Source of the DNA: Clarkia xantiana subsp. parviflora
Lineage: Eukaryota; Streptophyta; Magnoliopsida; Myrtales; Onagraceae
Direction of reading: 5' to 3'
NCBI GenBank assembly: GCA_036873135.1
Contig: JAPTYO010000007.1
Span: 28,750,763-28,814,762, forward strand
Length of the DNA: 64,000 nt
Shown here: positions 23,992 to 34,796 of the stretch, piece after piece
Position numbering within the stretch: position 1 is the stretch's first letter
Layout of the letters: each line of letters starts with the position of its first letter
The notes under the pieces: model-generated
What the model was told of the DNA's origin: nothing
Seen by the model: the letters and a program-made list of their open reading frames with translations, nothing else
Database searches by the model: none
Made by a program: the position numbers and the translations under genes

Positions 23992-24706
23992 GGTATCACT
24001 AATACCATAACCATACCATATTTTTTGTCCACTCATATCATAACCATATTCATTACTGTTATGGTTCTTCGTACCATAGCCATTATTTTTCACCACGATC
24101 AAATCATTTAACCATAACCTAAGAGACCGTTGTTACATAGAAGAAATCTAAATTAAATATACATTAATTGTTTCATACACGAAATCTAAATTAAACATAA
24201 TTCTATTGTACTTTCACATAATTAAACAACGGAAAATGATTTAAAAAACGAAATTACCTACAGAAATATAGGCAGAAAATGTTGTTAATGGTCATGATTT
24301 ACTCGGTCTCTTGAAAATTGTGAAGGAAAAGCAATACTAACCATTGGATTGCATTTTCTGCCTAAATTTCGGCTGTTGTAGCATTGCCCTTAAACAACAC
24401 TTCTTCATATGGTTATCACTTGCAATCCTCAGCAGGGCGGCGAGGCAGCGAGGCTTGTCAGAGCAGAAGCTTATGCATGATTCGTTGTCTATTGACCTAG
24501 GGCTAGAGCAGCGCAGCTAATTGCAAATGTTGTTAGGATCCCGATCTAAATGTTAGGATCTTACGACTTTACGATTCCAGTTAAGTCAAACGACACGATC
24601 TCGATCCCTTGTTAGATTTTAATCTTGTAAGATCTTAAAGGACCATGCTCCTAATCTTAGGATCTTACGATTCAAGACTCAAGTTATGTAAAACAATCCT
24701 ATGATT
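23992..24706. other. Intergenic stretch with a small inverted repeat
   Basis: At 24258-24381 CTACAGAAATATAGGCAGAA faces a diverged reverse complement ending CTGCCTAAATTTCGGCTGTTGTAG, possibly a small MITE. Around 24530-24710 'ttaggatcttacgattc' is repeated several times. No gene. Confidence 0.45.
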
Positions 24707-24711
24707 CTACA

Positions 24712-25475
24712 TGTTAGGTTCCAAGTCTAGGGTCAACGGGCGATCGACCTAAGTCTCGTTCCTCACTGGAGATATTGCGGATTCGGTGCTCTCGGGTTGT
24801 GTCGTCCTAGCCTGTGTCTTTCTGTCCTTCGCTTCGCTTCTCTTCTCGCCCTGCAAGAGGGGCAATACCAGGCACAGAGGGGGGGGGGGGTGGTGCCTGA
24901 TGAACCCTCTCCGATGCCTAAGTCAGTACGGTTTTTGTAGAGAGATAAAGCTAGAGAGATGTCAGAGCAAAATTATGCAACTTGCCAAGATGTCCAAAGA
25001 TGTCCAAATGAATAGTGAGAGAGTTGTATTTATAGGCAACGGTGTCATTAAGGTGGCTTAATGACATCGTTAACATTTAAACACAATCAATTATCCTTTA
25101 AACACGTAATTAAGACCTTATGGTACGGAGAAGGTTGGCGGAAATAAACCGAGTATGGGAGTCCAAGAATGGTGCCGGGGCCCTTGGGGGGAAAGAAAAT
25201 CCGACCCCCAAGGGTAGGGGTTGGGTGAGGCCACCCAACCTCTCCTAGGGGAGATCGGGTTGGCCCACCCGATCTCCCCTAGGGGAGGTCGGGTGTGGCC
25301 ACCCGACCTCACCTAGGTGAGTCTAACTTGGCCGGACGAGTGCTTCGGCCTCGTCCGGACCGTTGGTGTTTTCGCGAGGTGTTCGGGTTGAAGTTTCGAT
25401 TTGCAATCATTAACGGGGTGAACAAAATGAAACGATTCGGAAGTCAACGGGTTCAAATTGGGCATATATCCATCA
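24712..25475 (-). repeat. LTR (3' LTR of the minus-oriented element), 764 bp
   Basis: In plus orientation it starts TGTTAGG and ends CCATCA; in element orientation TGATGG...CCTAACA. It contains a TATAAATAC box (minus, 25026-25034), a G-run and a chain of GC-rich hairpins at about 25220-25320. It differs from the other LTR by about 15 substitutions, an 11-bp duplication (atgtccaaag repeat) and G-run length. Confidence 0.93.
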
Positions 25476-25489
25476 CATGCCCCCGAGTC
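25476..25489 (-). other. Polypurine-tract-like sequence
   Basis: The minus strand reads GACTCGGGGGCATG immediately before the 3' LTR's TGATGG, matching the G-rich tract common in plant Gypsy elements. Confidence 0.65.
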
Positions 25490-26788
25490 AACCAATGGCC
25501 TGACCCTTGATTGACTCTATTTTAGGATGGTATGACACGCGCAATTTGAAACCGGGATTTTACCTTTTTGTCGGAATACTTACTTACCATGGATGTGTGT
25601 CTCTGACCCTGTCCCCTGTCTTATAAGATAGAGGAATTGAAAATGTCAGAATAGCACGGACACGTGTCCAGGCACGGGTCCGTTTGAGGTGGAAATAATA
25701 AATCTATCCTTGCCATGGGCGTATACTTGAACAATACATACGCACATGGGGATGCAATATGAATACAACTAAACGGGTTCATGCTTCAATTTCATGCCGG
25801 GATAAAGTCTAGGTGGAGAAAATTTTTAATTTTGGTCTAAAATTTTTCTAAGTATGGGATGCTAGAAAATATGCCTATAGGATGTTAACTAGGAGTGAAC
25901 ATGGACATATCATGAACATGAGGATGTGTACTAGCATACATGCAAGTAGGAACATAAGGATGGGAGTGAGTATAGACATGCTGCGATTGTAGTCATGAAT
26001 GTATGCATAAATGTATGGCGGCCATGTGCATGGACGTCTAAATGTTTGAACACACGGGAGTGTGTACGTGGGCATGCATATGAGTGCAAGCATGAACATG
26101 TATGTATGTATGGACGGGTTGTGAGTATAAGCATGAGTGATGACATTGATGTACCTGTAGATGTTAATCATGAATATGAGCCTAAGTGCAAAGGTGAGAG
26201 CATAGACCTCTCCTTTACTTGAGGGTGGGAACTCTGCCACTCAATGGGACACAACGTTCCGCCTCCCTCGTACTAGCGTGAGCATTGTCCATTAACCTCG
26301 ACCTTCGGCATGTGTAACATTTTTCCTTCATTCGTTGGAGCTGTATAGCTCTTGACCTTTACCCTGCAATTTGTTCCCCATAAAAGTGAGGGTGAAAATG
26401 CTTACAAGCTTTCTTCTTACCGCCGCGAGCGAAGGGGTCTATTGACATGTGTTAAGGGTTGACCCTTCCTTTAGATGTGTTGGAGCGTTGCTCCATTTGG
26501 GGAAACTAAAAGTTTGCCCTCTTCCCTTGGTGTTAAGGTTGCCCCCGTAGTAGGCGTATCTCGCCCCTCCATGAGTAAGGGTCGATCTTTGCGTTGGTTG
26601 CTCGTATAGATGACTCACTTTTGGGAAGCTTTCTTCTTCAGACAGGGAGACCTTGAAGATCGTTTTCCAAGGTAGTCAGACCAAATCTGACTGTCCTGTG
26701 TCTTGGGTGTCCGAGGTGGACTCGTATGAGGCGGGGACTCGTATGACCTCTTGTAGGTTGATTTCATGGAGAAACATATAAGGTGTAG

Positions 26789-27485
26789 GCAGAGCGTTCC
26801 GAACGTACCGTTGAATCGAATGAGAGGGAAGAACCCTCTAGTTCTGCTTATCCGGCCGAGAAATTTTCTAAGTCAGGGAAGGCTGCTAATGCTTCCGGTA
26901 CGTTCTCATTCCATTCTCTTTTCTTTGTGATATACTTATGATTGTTCTCATGTTGCTTCCTTCTTGTTGTTAGAACGTTCGTCCCTGGTTACCGAATGGG
27001 TTCTTGCGGTGGGCGAGAGTTCAAGTCAACCTAAATCCGAGGCGTGGAAACCTGACTCTGAGGTCGGGCCCTCGGCTGCCAAGGAGAAAGAAATCGCGAG
27101 GGGCTCTCATTCAAGTGCCCCCTTGCTGACTCCCTCTCATGATAAGGAGGTAGTGGTTGAAGAGGCGCCCTCTTTGCTTGACAAAGGGGAACAACCCGTG
27201 GCTGGTGATGGGGTGATCATAGGTCTTGATGTCTCTTCTCTATCCTCTGCCCCCCAGCCGAGGGGCCGAGTCTCAGGTTTATATCATCTTCATGTAGATT
27301 TGACGACTTTTGAAGGTGTCTTTGGCTTTCCTATGGGTTATGTTATTAACCCTTGCGTTGAAGATTTTTCTTTTGGTGATGGGTGTGATCATCGCCTTTC
27401 ATTGAGGTTCCTTTCTCTTGCCATGGCTCTGATTAAGATAGCAAATTCTTGCTTGGGAGTTTGGTGGAGATTGCTCTTGAGTTAG
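26789..27485 (+). CDS. Antisense ORF of the Tat-like element, two exon-like blocks
   Basis: Runs against the host element's transcription, about 1.3 kb from its 3' LTR. Block 1 (26789-26897) is an open Ser/Glu/Lys/Ala-rich frame ending SKSGKAANAS with donor G|GTACGT. Block 2 (26974-27485) follows acceptor TTGTTAG| and continues in phase with ERSSLVTEWVLAVGESSSQ. It is Ser/Glu/Pro-rich up to about 27260, then a more ordered part with YHLHVDLTTFEGVFGFPMGYVINP and LRFLSLAMALIKIANSC. Neither block has a credible ATG, so more upstream exons, or decay, are likely. Composition and position fit the additional antisense ORFs of Tat-lineage elements (the putative gypsy-type transposase-like domain family). 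Function is unknown. The splice model is inference from the sequence. Confidence 0.5.
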
Positions 27486-27787
27486 CCTCTACTAGTATCG
27501 TAGTTGTGATCGTTGTGGGGATCGTTTTGTTATATGCCCCCAATAGTGCTTGTCGTGATTCTTTGCTTTATGGTTGATTTCATGAGATATGGAGGTTGTT
27601 TTCATGATGAGGATGTCTCATCCAGTGGATTGAAATATAAGTGCCTAACTTTGATGAGCGTATGAAGGGTGTTGTTTTTCCCTTTTTCTTGAACTTCCTC
27701 CTAGGGCTAGGCGTAGCCTTTTGATGTTCGTGGTCTGGATGGTGTTTAACAATGCATGTCTTTGATAGATGTTTTATGATGTGCTGC

Positions 27788-28003
27788 CATGATAATCACT
27801 TCGAGGCATGTGGACATGATAGCCACTTCATGATGTGTGGGAGTGATAGCCCTTTTGTAGTGTGTGGACATGATAGCCACTTCATGGTATGTGGACATGA
27901 TAGCCACTTCAAGATATGTGGACATGATAGCCACTTCAGGGTATGTGGACATGATAGCCACTTCAGGGTATGTGGACATGATAGCCACATCACGATGTAT
28001 GGA
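27788..28003. repeat. 27-bp minisatellite, 8 copies
   Basis: The unit is close to CATGATAGCCACTTCA + 11 bases ending in TGTGGA. The period is exactly 27 bp, so all frames stay open and give repeated nonapeptides on both strands (HDSHFMVCG or VAIMSTYPE). These are translation artefacts unless shown to be expressed. The inner copies are most alike and the edge copies most diverged. Confidence 0.93.
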
Positions 28004-28638
28004 GTTGTACTTTAGTATTCCTTTCTCGTTGGAGAGCCTTCATTGTTGTAGTTACCTTTTGCTTAGGCTATGTTTGTTGGGTTAGGTCCCGATGTCTTGT
28101 CTTGTCGGATGTTGTATCATTTATGCTCCTTAGATGTCTCCTTCATGAGTTGTGCTTGACGATATTCAAGTCTGATACGAGCATAGGTCACGCGAGGGCG
28201 ACATGCAAGACAATAACGTTTGTCAGAGGTTGATTTGTGCGGCTTGTGAGGCAATTCTCTTCTTGATGGGTCGAGTTTATTTTGAGAACCTTGAACTTTG
28301 GATTTCATGTCTTTGCTATCCTTCTTGGTGGTGTTGGGTTCCTTTGAGATACTTCTCTTGACTTGTGATATGGATGGTAGGATAACTCATTACTTTTCAT
28401 GATAACCTCTTGTGCTTCTGTATATGATCCTTTGGTCATGGACTTCTCCTTTGTATATGCTTTCCTTTCCTTACCTTTCTTTTGTGTTTTCCTTCACATT
28501 ATACCTGCTATCTCATCAAGAAAAAATATTATGTGTTCTTCATACAACTTTGCTTTGCAATTATTTTCTCATGGAATCCTTCTCAGTATGGTGCGATGAT
28601 CTCTTCTGATACCCTTTAAATGGTATATATGGTACTGT

Positions 28639-29283
28639 TAGACCAAAGATACGCTCTTGGTGGGCGGCGAATCTGTTCACGAGACAGGTTCTCGGAGGGC
28701 ACTTAACGTTTCACAGGATAGGCTCCCGGACGGCACAAGTTAGACCAAAGATACGCTCCTGGTTGGCGTCGAAAACTGTTCACGAGACTGGCTCTCGGAG
28801 GGCACTTAACGTTTCACAGGATAGGCTCCCGGAGGGCACAAGTTAGACCAAAGATACGCTCCTGGTTGGCGTCGAAAACTGTTCACGAGATACGCTCCCG
28901 GAGGGCACCAGTAGTTAGACCAAAGATACGCTCTAGGTGGCCGTTGAAACTGTTCGCGAGATACGCTCCCGGAGGGCACCAGTAGTTAGACTAAAGATAC
29001 GCTCTAGGTGGGCGTTGAAACTGTTCGCGAGATACGCTCCCGGAGGGCACCAGTAGTTAGACCAAAGATACGCTCTAGGTGGGCGTTGAAACTGTTCGCG
29101 AGATACGCTCCCGGAGGGCACCAGTAGTTAGACCAAAGATACGCTCTAGGTGGGCGTTGAAACTGTTCACGAGATACGCTCCCGGAGGGCGTCGAAACTG
29201 TTCACGAGATACGCTCCCGGAGGACACCAGTAGTTAGACCAAAGATACGCTCTAGGTGGGCGTCGAAGCTGGTAGTTTGAAAT
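28639..29283. repeat. Higher-order minisatellite, 71-bp and about 100-bp units
   Basis: GTTAGACCAAAGATACGCTC begins units at 28914, 28985, 29056 and 29127 (period 71). The next starts 106 bp later because a 35-bp sub-unit is duplicated. Earlier units from 28639 are about 100 bp. All are built from a roughly 35-bp core AGATACGCTCCCGGAGGGC..TCGAAACTGTTC. Confidence 0.9.
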
Positions 29284-29825
29284 CTACCTCAAGATACGCT
29301 CTTGGGGGCGTCGAATCTGGTAGTGTTTTTTCTACCTCAAGATACGCTCTTGGGGGCGTCGAATCTGGTAGGTTGCAAATCTACCTCAAGATACGCTCCT
29401 GGGGGCGTCGAAGGTCGTAGTTTTAGAAACTACTCTCAAGATACGCTCTTGGGGGCGTCGAAATTCGTAGTTTTTGGAAACCACTCTCAAGATACGCTCT
29501 TGGTGCGTCGAAGGTCGTAGTATATAAACTACTCTCAAGATACGCTCTTGGGGGCGTCGAAGGTCGTAGTATAAAAACTACTCTCAAGATACGCTCTTGG
29601 GGGCGTCGAAGGTCGTAGTATAAAAACTACTATCACGATACGCTCTTGGGGGCGTCGAAATTCGTAGTATAGAAACTACTCTCAAGATACGCTCTTGGGG
29701 GCGTTGAAACTGTTCGCGGGATAGGCTCCCGGAGGGCACAGGGTTCGTAGTTTTAGAACTACTCTCAAGATACGCTCTTGGGGGCGTCGAATGTGTTCGC
29801 GGGATTGGCTCCCGGAGGGCTCAGA
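29284..29825. repeat. 50-bp hairpin-bearing minisatellite, about 10 copies
   Basis: Each unit has CTCAAGATACGCTCTTGGGG, then GCGTCGAA, then a short inverted repeat around GTAGT..ACTAC (for example 29533 and 29583, period 50). The first three units carry GGTAG..CTACC instead. CAAGA-TACGC-TCTTG is itself a stem-loop. The array shares the AGATACGCTC core with the 71-bp array next to it. Confidence 0.9.
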
Positions 29826-32685
29826 ATATTACTTTACCTTGGGTCATTCCCCATGTAGGGTGTGTCTTTGATACGCCTTTTAGATCTTTACTTGAGCTTT
29901 CTTTCCATGATATTGCATGCTACCACGCTTTTTCTTCAATGTGGGGATCACCTTTCGAGGGCGATGTTTGTGTGTTGCCAACTTAGGATGAGTTCGTATA
30001 GGGAGTTGAGGATGTTTTCCTCTTATGTGACCTCTTCTAGGAGAAGTGGTATTGCATGTTCTTGTGATCTTCTGCCTCTAATCTCTTCTTTTGCACTTAG
30101 GTGGACTACCAAGCACTTATTCGTTTGGTGCCCCCCAAGTTTCTTGGTGGTCATACCGCCTTTCATATTTGGCCATTGAAGGCCCCTCGTTCATTTTCTT
30201 GGTTGGGTACCCCTTATGCTCGGGGCTCCCTTGTCTGCTTGGTTGAATGCGATGAGTGTCCCTTGTAGGATTTACTCTTTCTCATGCTTGCTTGTTTCAG
30301 TCATAGGCATGGTTTTGATAATGCCTTTGTCGGATGTATCTTTAGAGGTTGGGTGGAGAGCTTTTGCTTTGGGTGGGTGGGGGTGATTTTCATTCTCTTG
30401 ATAACCAGGATGCGGCTGTGTTTGTATCCTAGGGGTGCTTGTAAATTCTTCCCCCCCCTTCTTTGTGTTTTAGGTTGAAAAGCTCTCTCATAGAATGGTG
30501 TCTTGAGTTGTTAATCTCGTAGGTGTGTTTCAGACTAGTCAATCTAATCCATGCTCTTTGCTCGTGCATGGGGGGGGTCTGACCGGGCTGTGATAATCTT
30601 CTTGGAGTGTTGTGGCACTTAGTGTGCTTTGCCTTTTCCTTCACATTGGAGTATTCTTCAATGCCTTTAGGGGGTGTCACATTGGTCATGCTCCTCCCAC
30701 CTTGAATGTTGATTATAGACTTCCTTTGAATTAGGACTTGAATCTAAAAAGGGCGTTTTCCTTTAGGTTTGCAAGTGATGCTCCATGATTTTCCATGGGT
30801 TTGCCCCCGTATTGGCTATTCCTTGTTGGATAACTTCATTAGAGGCTGTATTTGTATGGCGTACGTATACGTGTTTGAGGTGTGTTGAGCTGACAAGTCC
30901 CTCCTTTTTTGTTTTGTCATAACCTTCATTCATCATGTATTCGGGGTATGGCCTTAAAGGCGGGATATTTTTCTAGTGCCCCTTTTATCGGGGTTCTCCT
31001 CTTGATGGGATGCCAGAGTCAAATGTCTTATCATTTGCAGAAAAGGTGGTTGATCGGGATGTGCGTCTAGTGTGAGGGTCGATCTTGAAACCTTACTCCC
31101 CAAGCTTTTGAGCTCTTCTTTGGTTGATCTTGTAGAACTATTATCCTGCCCTGAGGCTCTTGATAGGAGATGTATCTCCTTTTTCATACTCTAGTTGTTG
31201 CACTATCTCTTTTGCCAATCTTGCATCTTTAGAGTTTCTCTCTTGGTGCATGACTTCAATGACAGGATTTTCTACCGATGTTTATTCTCTTAGGACTTGT
31301 ATCCTTGGTTGGCTTCCTTTCTTGTGAGATGGCGAAGGAGTGTTTATGAACACTCCAATGTGTCGTACTTGGTAGAGGTATGCGCCTAATCTTTATGGCG
31401 CTGTCTTGAATCTTTGTGTACCTATCTTTGGTGAACATGTTATTCATTGCATATATAATACGGAGTCCAAGGATCTCCAGGTTAGGATCATATTTTGAGA
31501 ACAGAGACATAGTCATCTATATAACTTCTTTATCTACGAAGTTTATTTTTGCAAGGATAAATGCAAGGATACTTGTAAGGATACTTGTAAGGATACTTGT
31601 AAGGATATGTGTTCCATCCTTATTCCTGGTTCATTTGCAGTGCCGTGTCCCTAATGGGTGTGTCGATGTTCTGACCACCTTTACTAGTAGGGGTCCTTTG
31701 GTATTAGGCATGCCTGACTCTTCTCTAGTATCATCAATAGGTTGCCTTTGAAGGTGGGAGTTGTCTATGTGATATGGTTTTCTCCATTTTTGGAGGGATA
31801 TGTTCGCGGCTACCCCTCTTATGCTAATGGGCGTTTGTGGGGAGGGCATGTTGCGACTGGTGCCCCCCTTGCATACCAATGCCAGATGGGATCCTTTGAT
31901 GGACTTGGCCCTAGGATGCTTAGTGGAAGGTTATAATAGGGGTAATCCTTTGTGACCTTCATGGTGGTTCCTCTATAGGTTGTTGGGAGTGCTCAACTTA
32001 TTTTTGTAAGTGAGCCTTCCATTTTGTGATCTTTCCCAGAAACTTGACCTTATAGGTGTTCTTTGGGATTGAGGAATCTGTTGCTTGTGCATCTCTTGAT
32101 TGGCGACGGCCTTTTACGGATTCTTCTAGTGGTCCACCTGTGTATATATATATCACGGAGCCCGAAGGCGTCCGGTATGGTCATTCTTGGAAAACATGTT
32201 GATATCAAGTATCAAAATCTACCGCTTTTAGGGAGTTGGCTTGTTATGCAGTTAAATTAAATAAGAGGATATGGGAAGGATATGGGTGTGGGGGTGTTGA
32301 TATCCCCTGCTTTCTTGGTAATGTAACTGTTTTCCTCCATTAGTCTGTGTGTATTCCTTCCACTTGAGGAATATAAGGTCGCAATCTTGCAAGGCGGACT
32401 AGGTGGAGGTGTATCCTTCATGTATGCTATGTGCGATCTCACTCTACTACGTCTATCCATGAGACTGCCCATTGTAGTAGCTATGTGCTAACGTGGTGTG
32501 ATACTCTATGAGTCCCCTGTTCAAATCCTTGTCTTTTCGATTCCTCCCCTGTCCTCGGAGGACGTGTGCTAAGGGTTGTCATGCACAAGGGGTTTGGACC
32601 TGTCGTGCTGTATCATGGGTAGGTGGTTGCCTTGTTGTATTGTTGGGACTATGTCCCTCCCTTTGAGCTTTCCTTGGGATGTCCC
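29826..32685 (-). other. Internal region of the Tat-like element without recognisable domains
   Basis: This is where pol would be expected in a complete element. I find no RT, integrase, protease or RNase H motif on the minus strand, only short ORFs up to 86 residues with no known motif. The plus-strand ORF at 29862-30179 is also unrecognised. Confidence 0.6.
31553..31608. repeat. 12-bp tandem repeat
   Basis: AAGGATACTTGT occurs three times in a row, preceded and followed by degenerate copies (AAGGATAAATGC and AAGGATATGTGT). Confidence 0.9.
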
Positions 32686-33525
32686 TTAGTCATGTCCATG
32701 GTGATACGGACTGTATGTGTATATTGCCAGGGTGGATGTTGGAACTCCTATATCCTTGTTGGTCTGGCATGTATGTCTTCCCTTAGTGCGGTGTGTGTCC
32801 CTGTTGGGGTACTTGGTGGAATTCTTGCCTCCTTGGAGGTCTTGCCTGTCTGTCTGCCCCCAGTGGGGTGTAGGCCCTGGCGTCCTGTTGTGTCTGTTGC
32901 TGCCTAGGAGGCACAAATTGCTGCCTTCCCTCCGGGGGTGGCTCTTGGTAATTTCTTCTTTGTTCTTCTCGCTGCCCTGCTCGAGGGAGTGAGTGGTGTT
33001 TTTCTTCTGGGACTTGTTCTTGCTCGTGGACTTCTTCTTCTTCATGATGGTGTTGCCTTTCCTGCTTGTTCCTCAGAGTCTCTCTATAGGCTAGTAGCTC
33101 ATCCAACGCGTTCATCAGCCTCGGAGTCACTGTCTGTACTCCTTGCGAGTATGCGGGCCTTATGTTGGTTGTGTGGGCACGATTGTCGTTCCTTTGAGTC
33201 AGTATTCCATATGGATACCCTTGAGGTTGTGCCTCATAGTAGTACCCTTGTGGAGGTGCCGTGTATTGGGATGGCACTCCTTGTTGCCCCCCTGTCCCTG
33301 TGGCTTCCTAGTCAATGGAGTTGGAGCTGTGGAAGCCTCCTAGCCAGCTGGGCGTGAAGGTTCTCCTCCCTGCTTGTTAGGCTGGGGTGCTTGTGGGGCT
33401 ACCTGAGGCTCTGGGTGTGCAGGCTGTTTCTCTAGGTTAGGTTGCATTGCTGGAGGTATATGCTGTCTTTCTTGCCTATTGCCCCCAGGTGGGCGATTAT
33501 CTCTAGACACTAAGTTGTTCGTCAT
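32686..33525 (-). pseudogene. gag-like remnant of the Tat-like element
   Basis: Starts about 50 bp inside the primer-binding site, at an ATG at 33525. The N-terminal part is Pro/Gln/Asn-rich (RDNRPPGGNRQERQ, PQAPQPNKQGGEPS) and ends in a stop at 33340. A second frame (33277-32783) continues with QYTAPPQGYYYEAQPQGYPYG, RLMNALDELLAYRE and a Glu/Gln/His-rich segment. It matches the disordered start of Tat-type gag proteins by position and composition only. No CCHC knuckle or capsid-like core was seen. The frame break shows decay. Confidence 0.55.
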
Positions 33526-33558
33526 CGCTCTCGTGATTGCCAGGCTTTCTGTTCGAAG

Positions 33559-33574
33559 CCCACGGACGGCGCCA
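33559..33574 (-). other. Primer-binding site of the LTR element
   Basis: The minus strand reads TGGCGCCGTCCGTGGG two bases after the 5' LTR end (CCTAACA-CT). TGGCGCC is the PBS core of many plant Ty3/Gypsy elements. This fixes the element's orientation. Confidence 0.8.
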
Positions 33575-33576
33575 AG

Positions 33577-34325
33577 TGTTAGGTTCCAAGTCTAGGGTCA
33601 ACGGGCGGTCGACCTAAGTCTCGTTCCTCACTGGAGATATTGCGGATTCGGTGCTCTCGGGTTGTGTCGTCCTAGCCTGTGTCTTTCTGTCCTTCGCTTC
33701 GCTTCTCTTTTCGCCCTGCAAGAGGGGCAATACCAGGCACAGAGGGGGGGTGGTGTCTGATGAACCCTCTCCGATGCCTAAGTCAGTACGGTTTTTGTAG
33801 AGAGATAAAGCTAGAGAGATGTCAGAGCAAAATTATGCAACTTGCCAAGATGTCCAAATGAATAGTGGGAGAGTTGTATTTATAGGCAAAGGTGTCATTA
33901 ATGTGGCTTAATGACATCGTTAACCTTTAAACACAATCAATTATCCTTTAAACACGTAATTAAGACCTTAGGGTACGGAGAAGGTTGGCGGAAATAAACC
34001 GAGTATGGGAGTCCAAGAATGGTGCCGGGGCCCTTGGGGGGAAAGAAAATCCGACCCCCAAGGGTAGGGGTTGGGTGAGGCCACCCAACCCCTCCTAGGG
34101 GAGATCGGGTTGGCTGACCCGATCTCCCCTAGGGGAGGTCGGGTGTGGCCACCCGACCTCACCTAGGGGAGTCTAACTTGGCCGGACGAGTGCTTCGGCC
34201 TCGTCCGGACCGTTGGTGTTTTCGCAAGGTGTTCGAGTTGAAGTTTCGATTTGCAATCATTAACGGGGTGAACAAAATGAAACGATTCGGAAGTCAACGG
34301 GTTCAAATTGGGCGTATATCCATCA
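33577..34325 (-). repeat. LTR (5' LTR of the minus-oriented element), 749 bp
   Basis: Partner of 24712-25475. It has a TATAAATAC box on the minus strand (33876-33884), so transcription runs leftwards into the gag-like region. Confidence 0.93.
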
Positions 34326-34330
34326 CTACA

Positions 34331-34796
34331 TATTCAAGTTGACATAAAGTCATCCATAGGTAAGAATGAAGTCGACAATTAATTTCAGATGAAGCATATT
34401 TACGTTTTTATTATATATTTATAAAAGTAGAGTGGTAAAATTAAATTTTCTCAAATTTCAAAATGATTTTAAGCCTATTTTAAAATTTCACGGGGCAAGT
34501 TATCTGTCACCTTCTAACATTTTCTTCTATCTTTTTGTTAAAATAAAAAAAAAAAAAAATTAAATTAGAGTAGTATATTATAATTATTTTTAACGTTTAG
34601 TATCATAACATTTAAAGTATTATTATATTATATTTGAGAAACTATTAAATATTTATATTGAATTTTTTTTTTTATAAATCGGTATAAATATTAATAGATT
34701 TTTTTTGTAGTTATTATTTATTTACATAATAAATAGCAATTTGTAGATGTTAATTAATATATAACAAATTCTAAAAAATCATTCATATATCACATA
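34331..34796. other. AT-rich stretch between LTR element and Helitron
   Basis: Homopolymer-rich AT DNA; nothing recognised. Confidence 0.4.

Larger units (their letters stand above)
24712..34325 (-). mobile_element. Ty3/Gypsy-type LTR retrotransposon, Tat-like, non-autonomous, 9.6 kb
   Basis: Two direct LTRs (24712-25475 and 33577-34325) are flanked by a 5-bp TSD CTACA (24707-24711 and 34326-34330). The minus orientation has three supports. A TGGCGCC-type primer-binding site lies next to the right LTR. A G-rich polypurine-like tract lies next to the left LTR. TATAAATAC boxes in both LTRs point left. Read in that orientation it holds a gag-like remnant, no recognisable protease, RT, RNase H or integrase, tandem-repeat arrays, and an antisense ORF near the 3' LTR. 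An antisense ORF before the 3' LTR plus 3' tandem repeats is known from Tat-lineage elements (Retand, Ogre relatives), hence the assignment. It must depend on another element's enzymes. Confidence 0.88.

Noticed and set aside
25875..26240. ORFs rich in Met, His and Tyr on both strands
   Set aside because: They come from repeated 'catgaatgtatg'-type DNA in the LTR element; no domain.
27746..28015. ORFs of 80-87 residues on both strands
   Set aside because: They are frame-open translations of the 27-bp minisatellite.
28639..29825. CRISPR-like look of regularly spaced repeats
   Set aside because: Plant nuclear DNA; the 'spacers' repeat with the units and no cas genes exist. It is a minisatellite.
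32623..33357. Plus-strand ORFs of 91-139 residues opposite the gag-like remnant
   Set aside because: Shadow frames of a Gln/Pro-rich coding strand, giving Leu/Val/Cys-rich nonsense.
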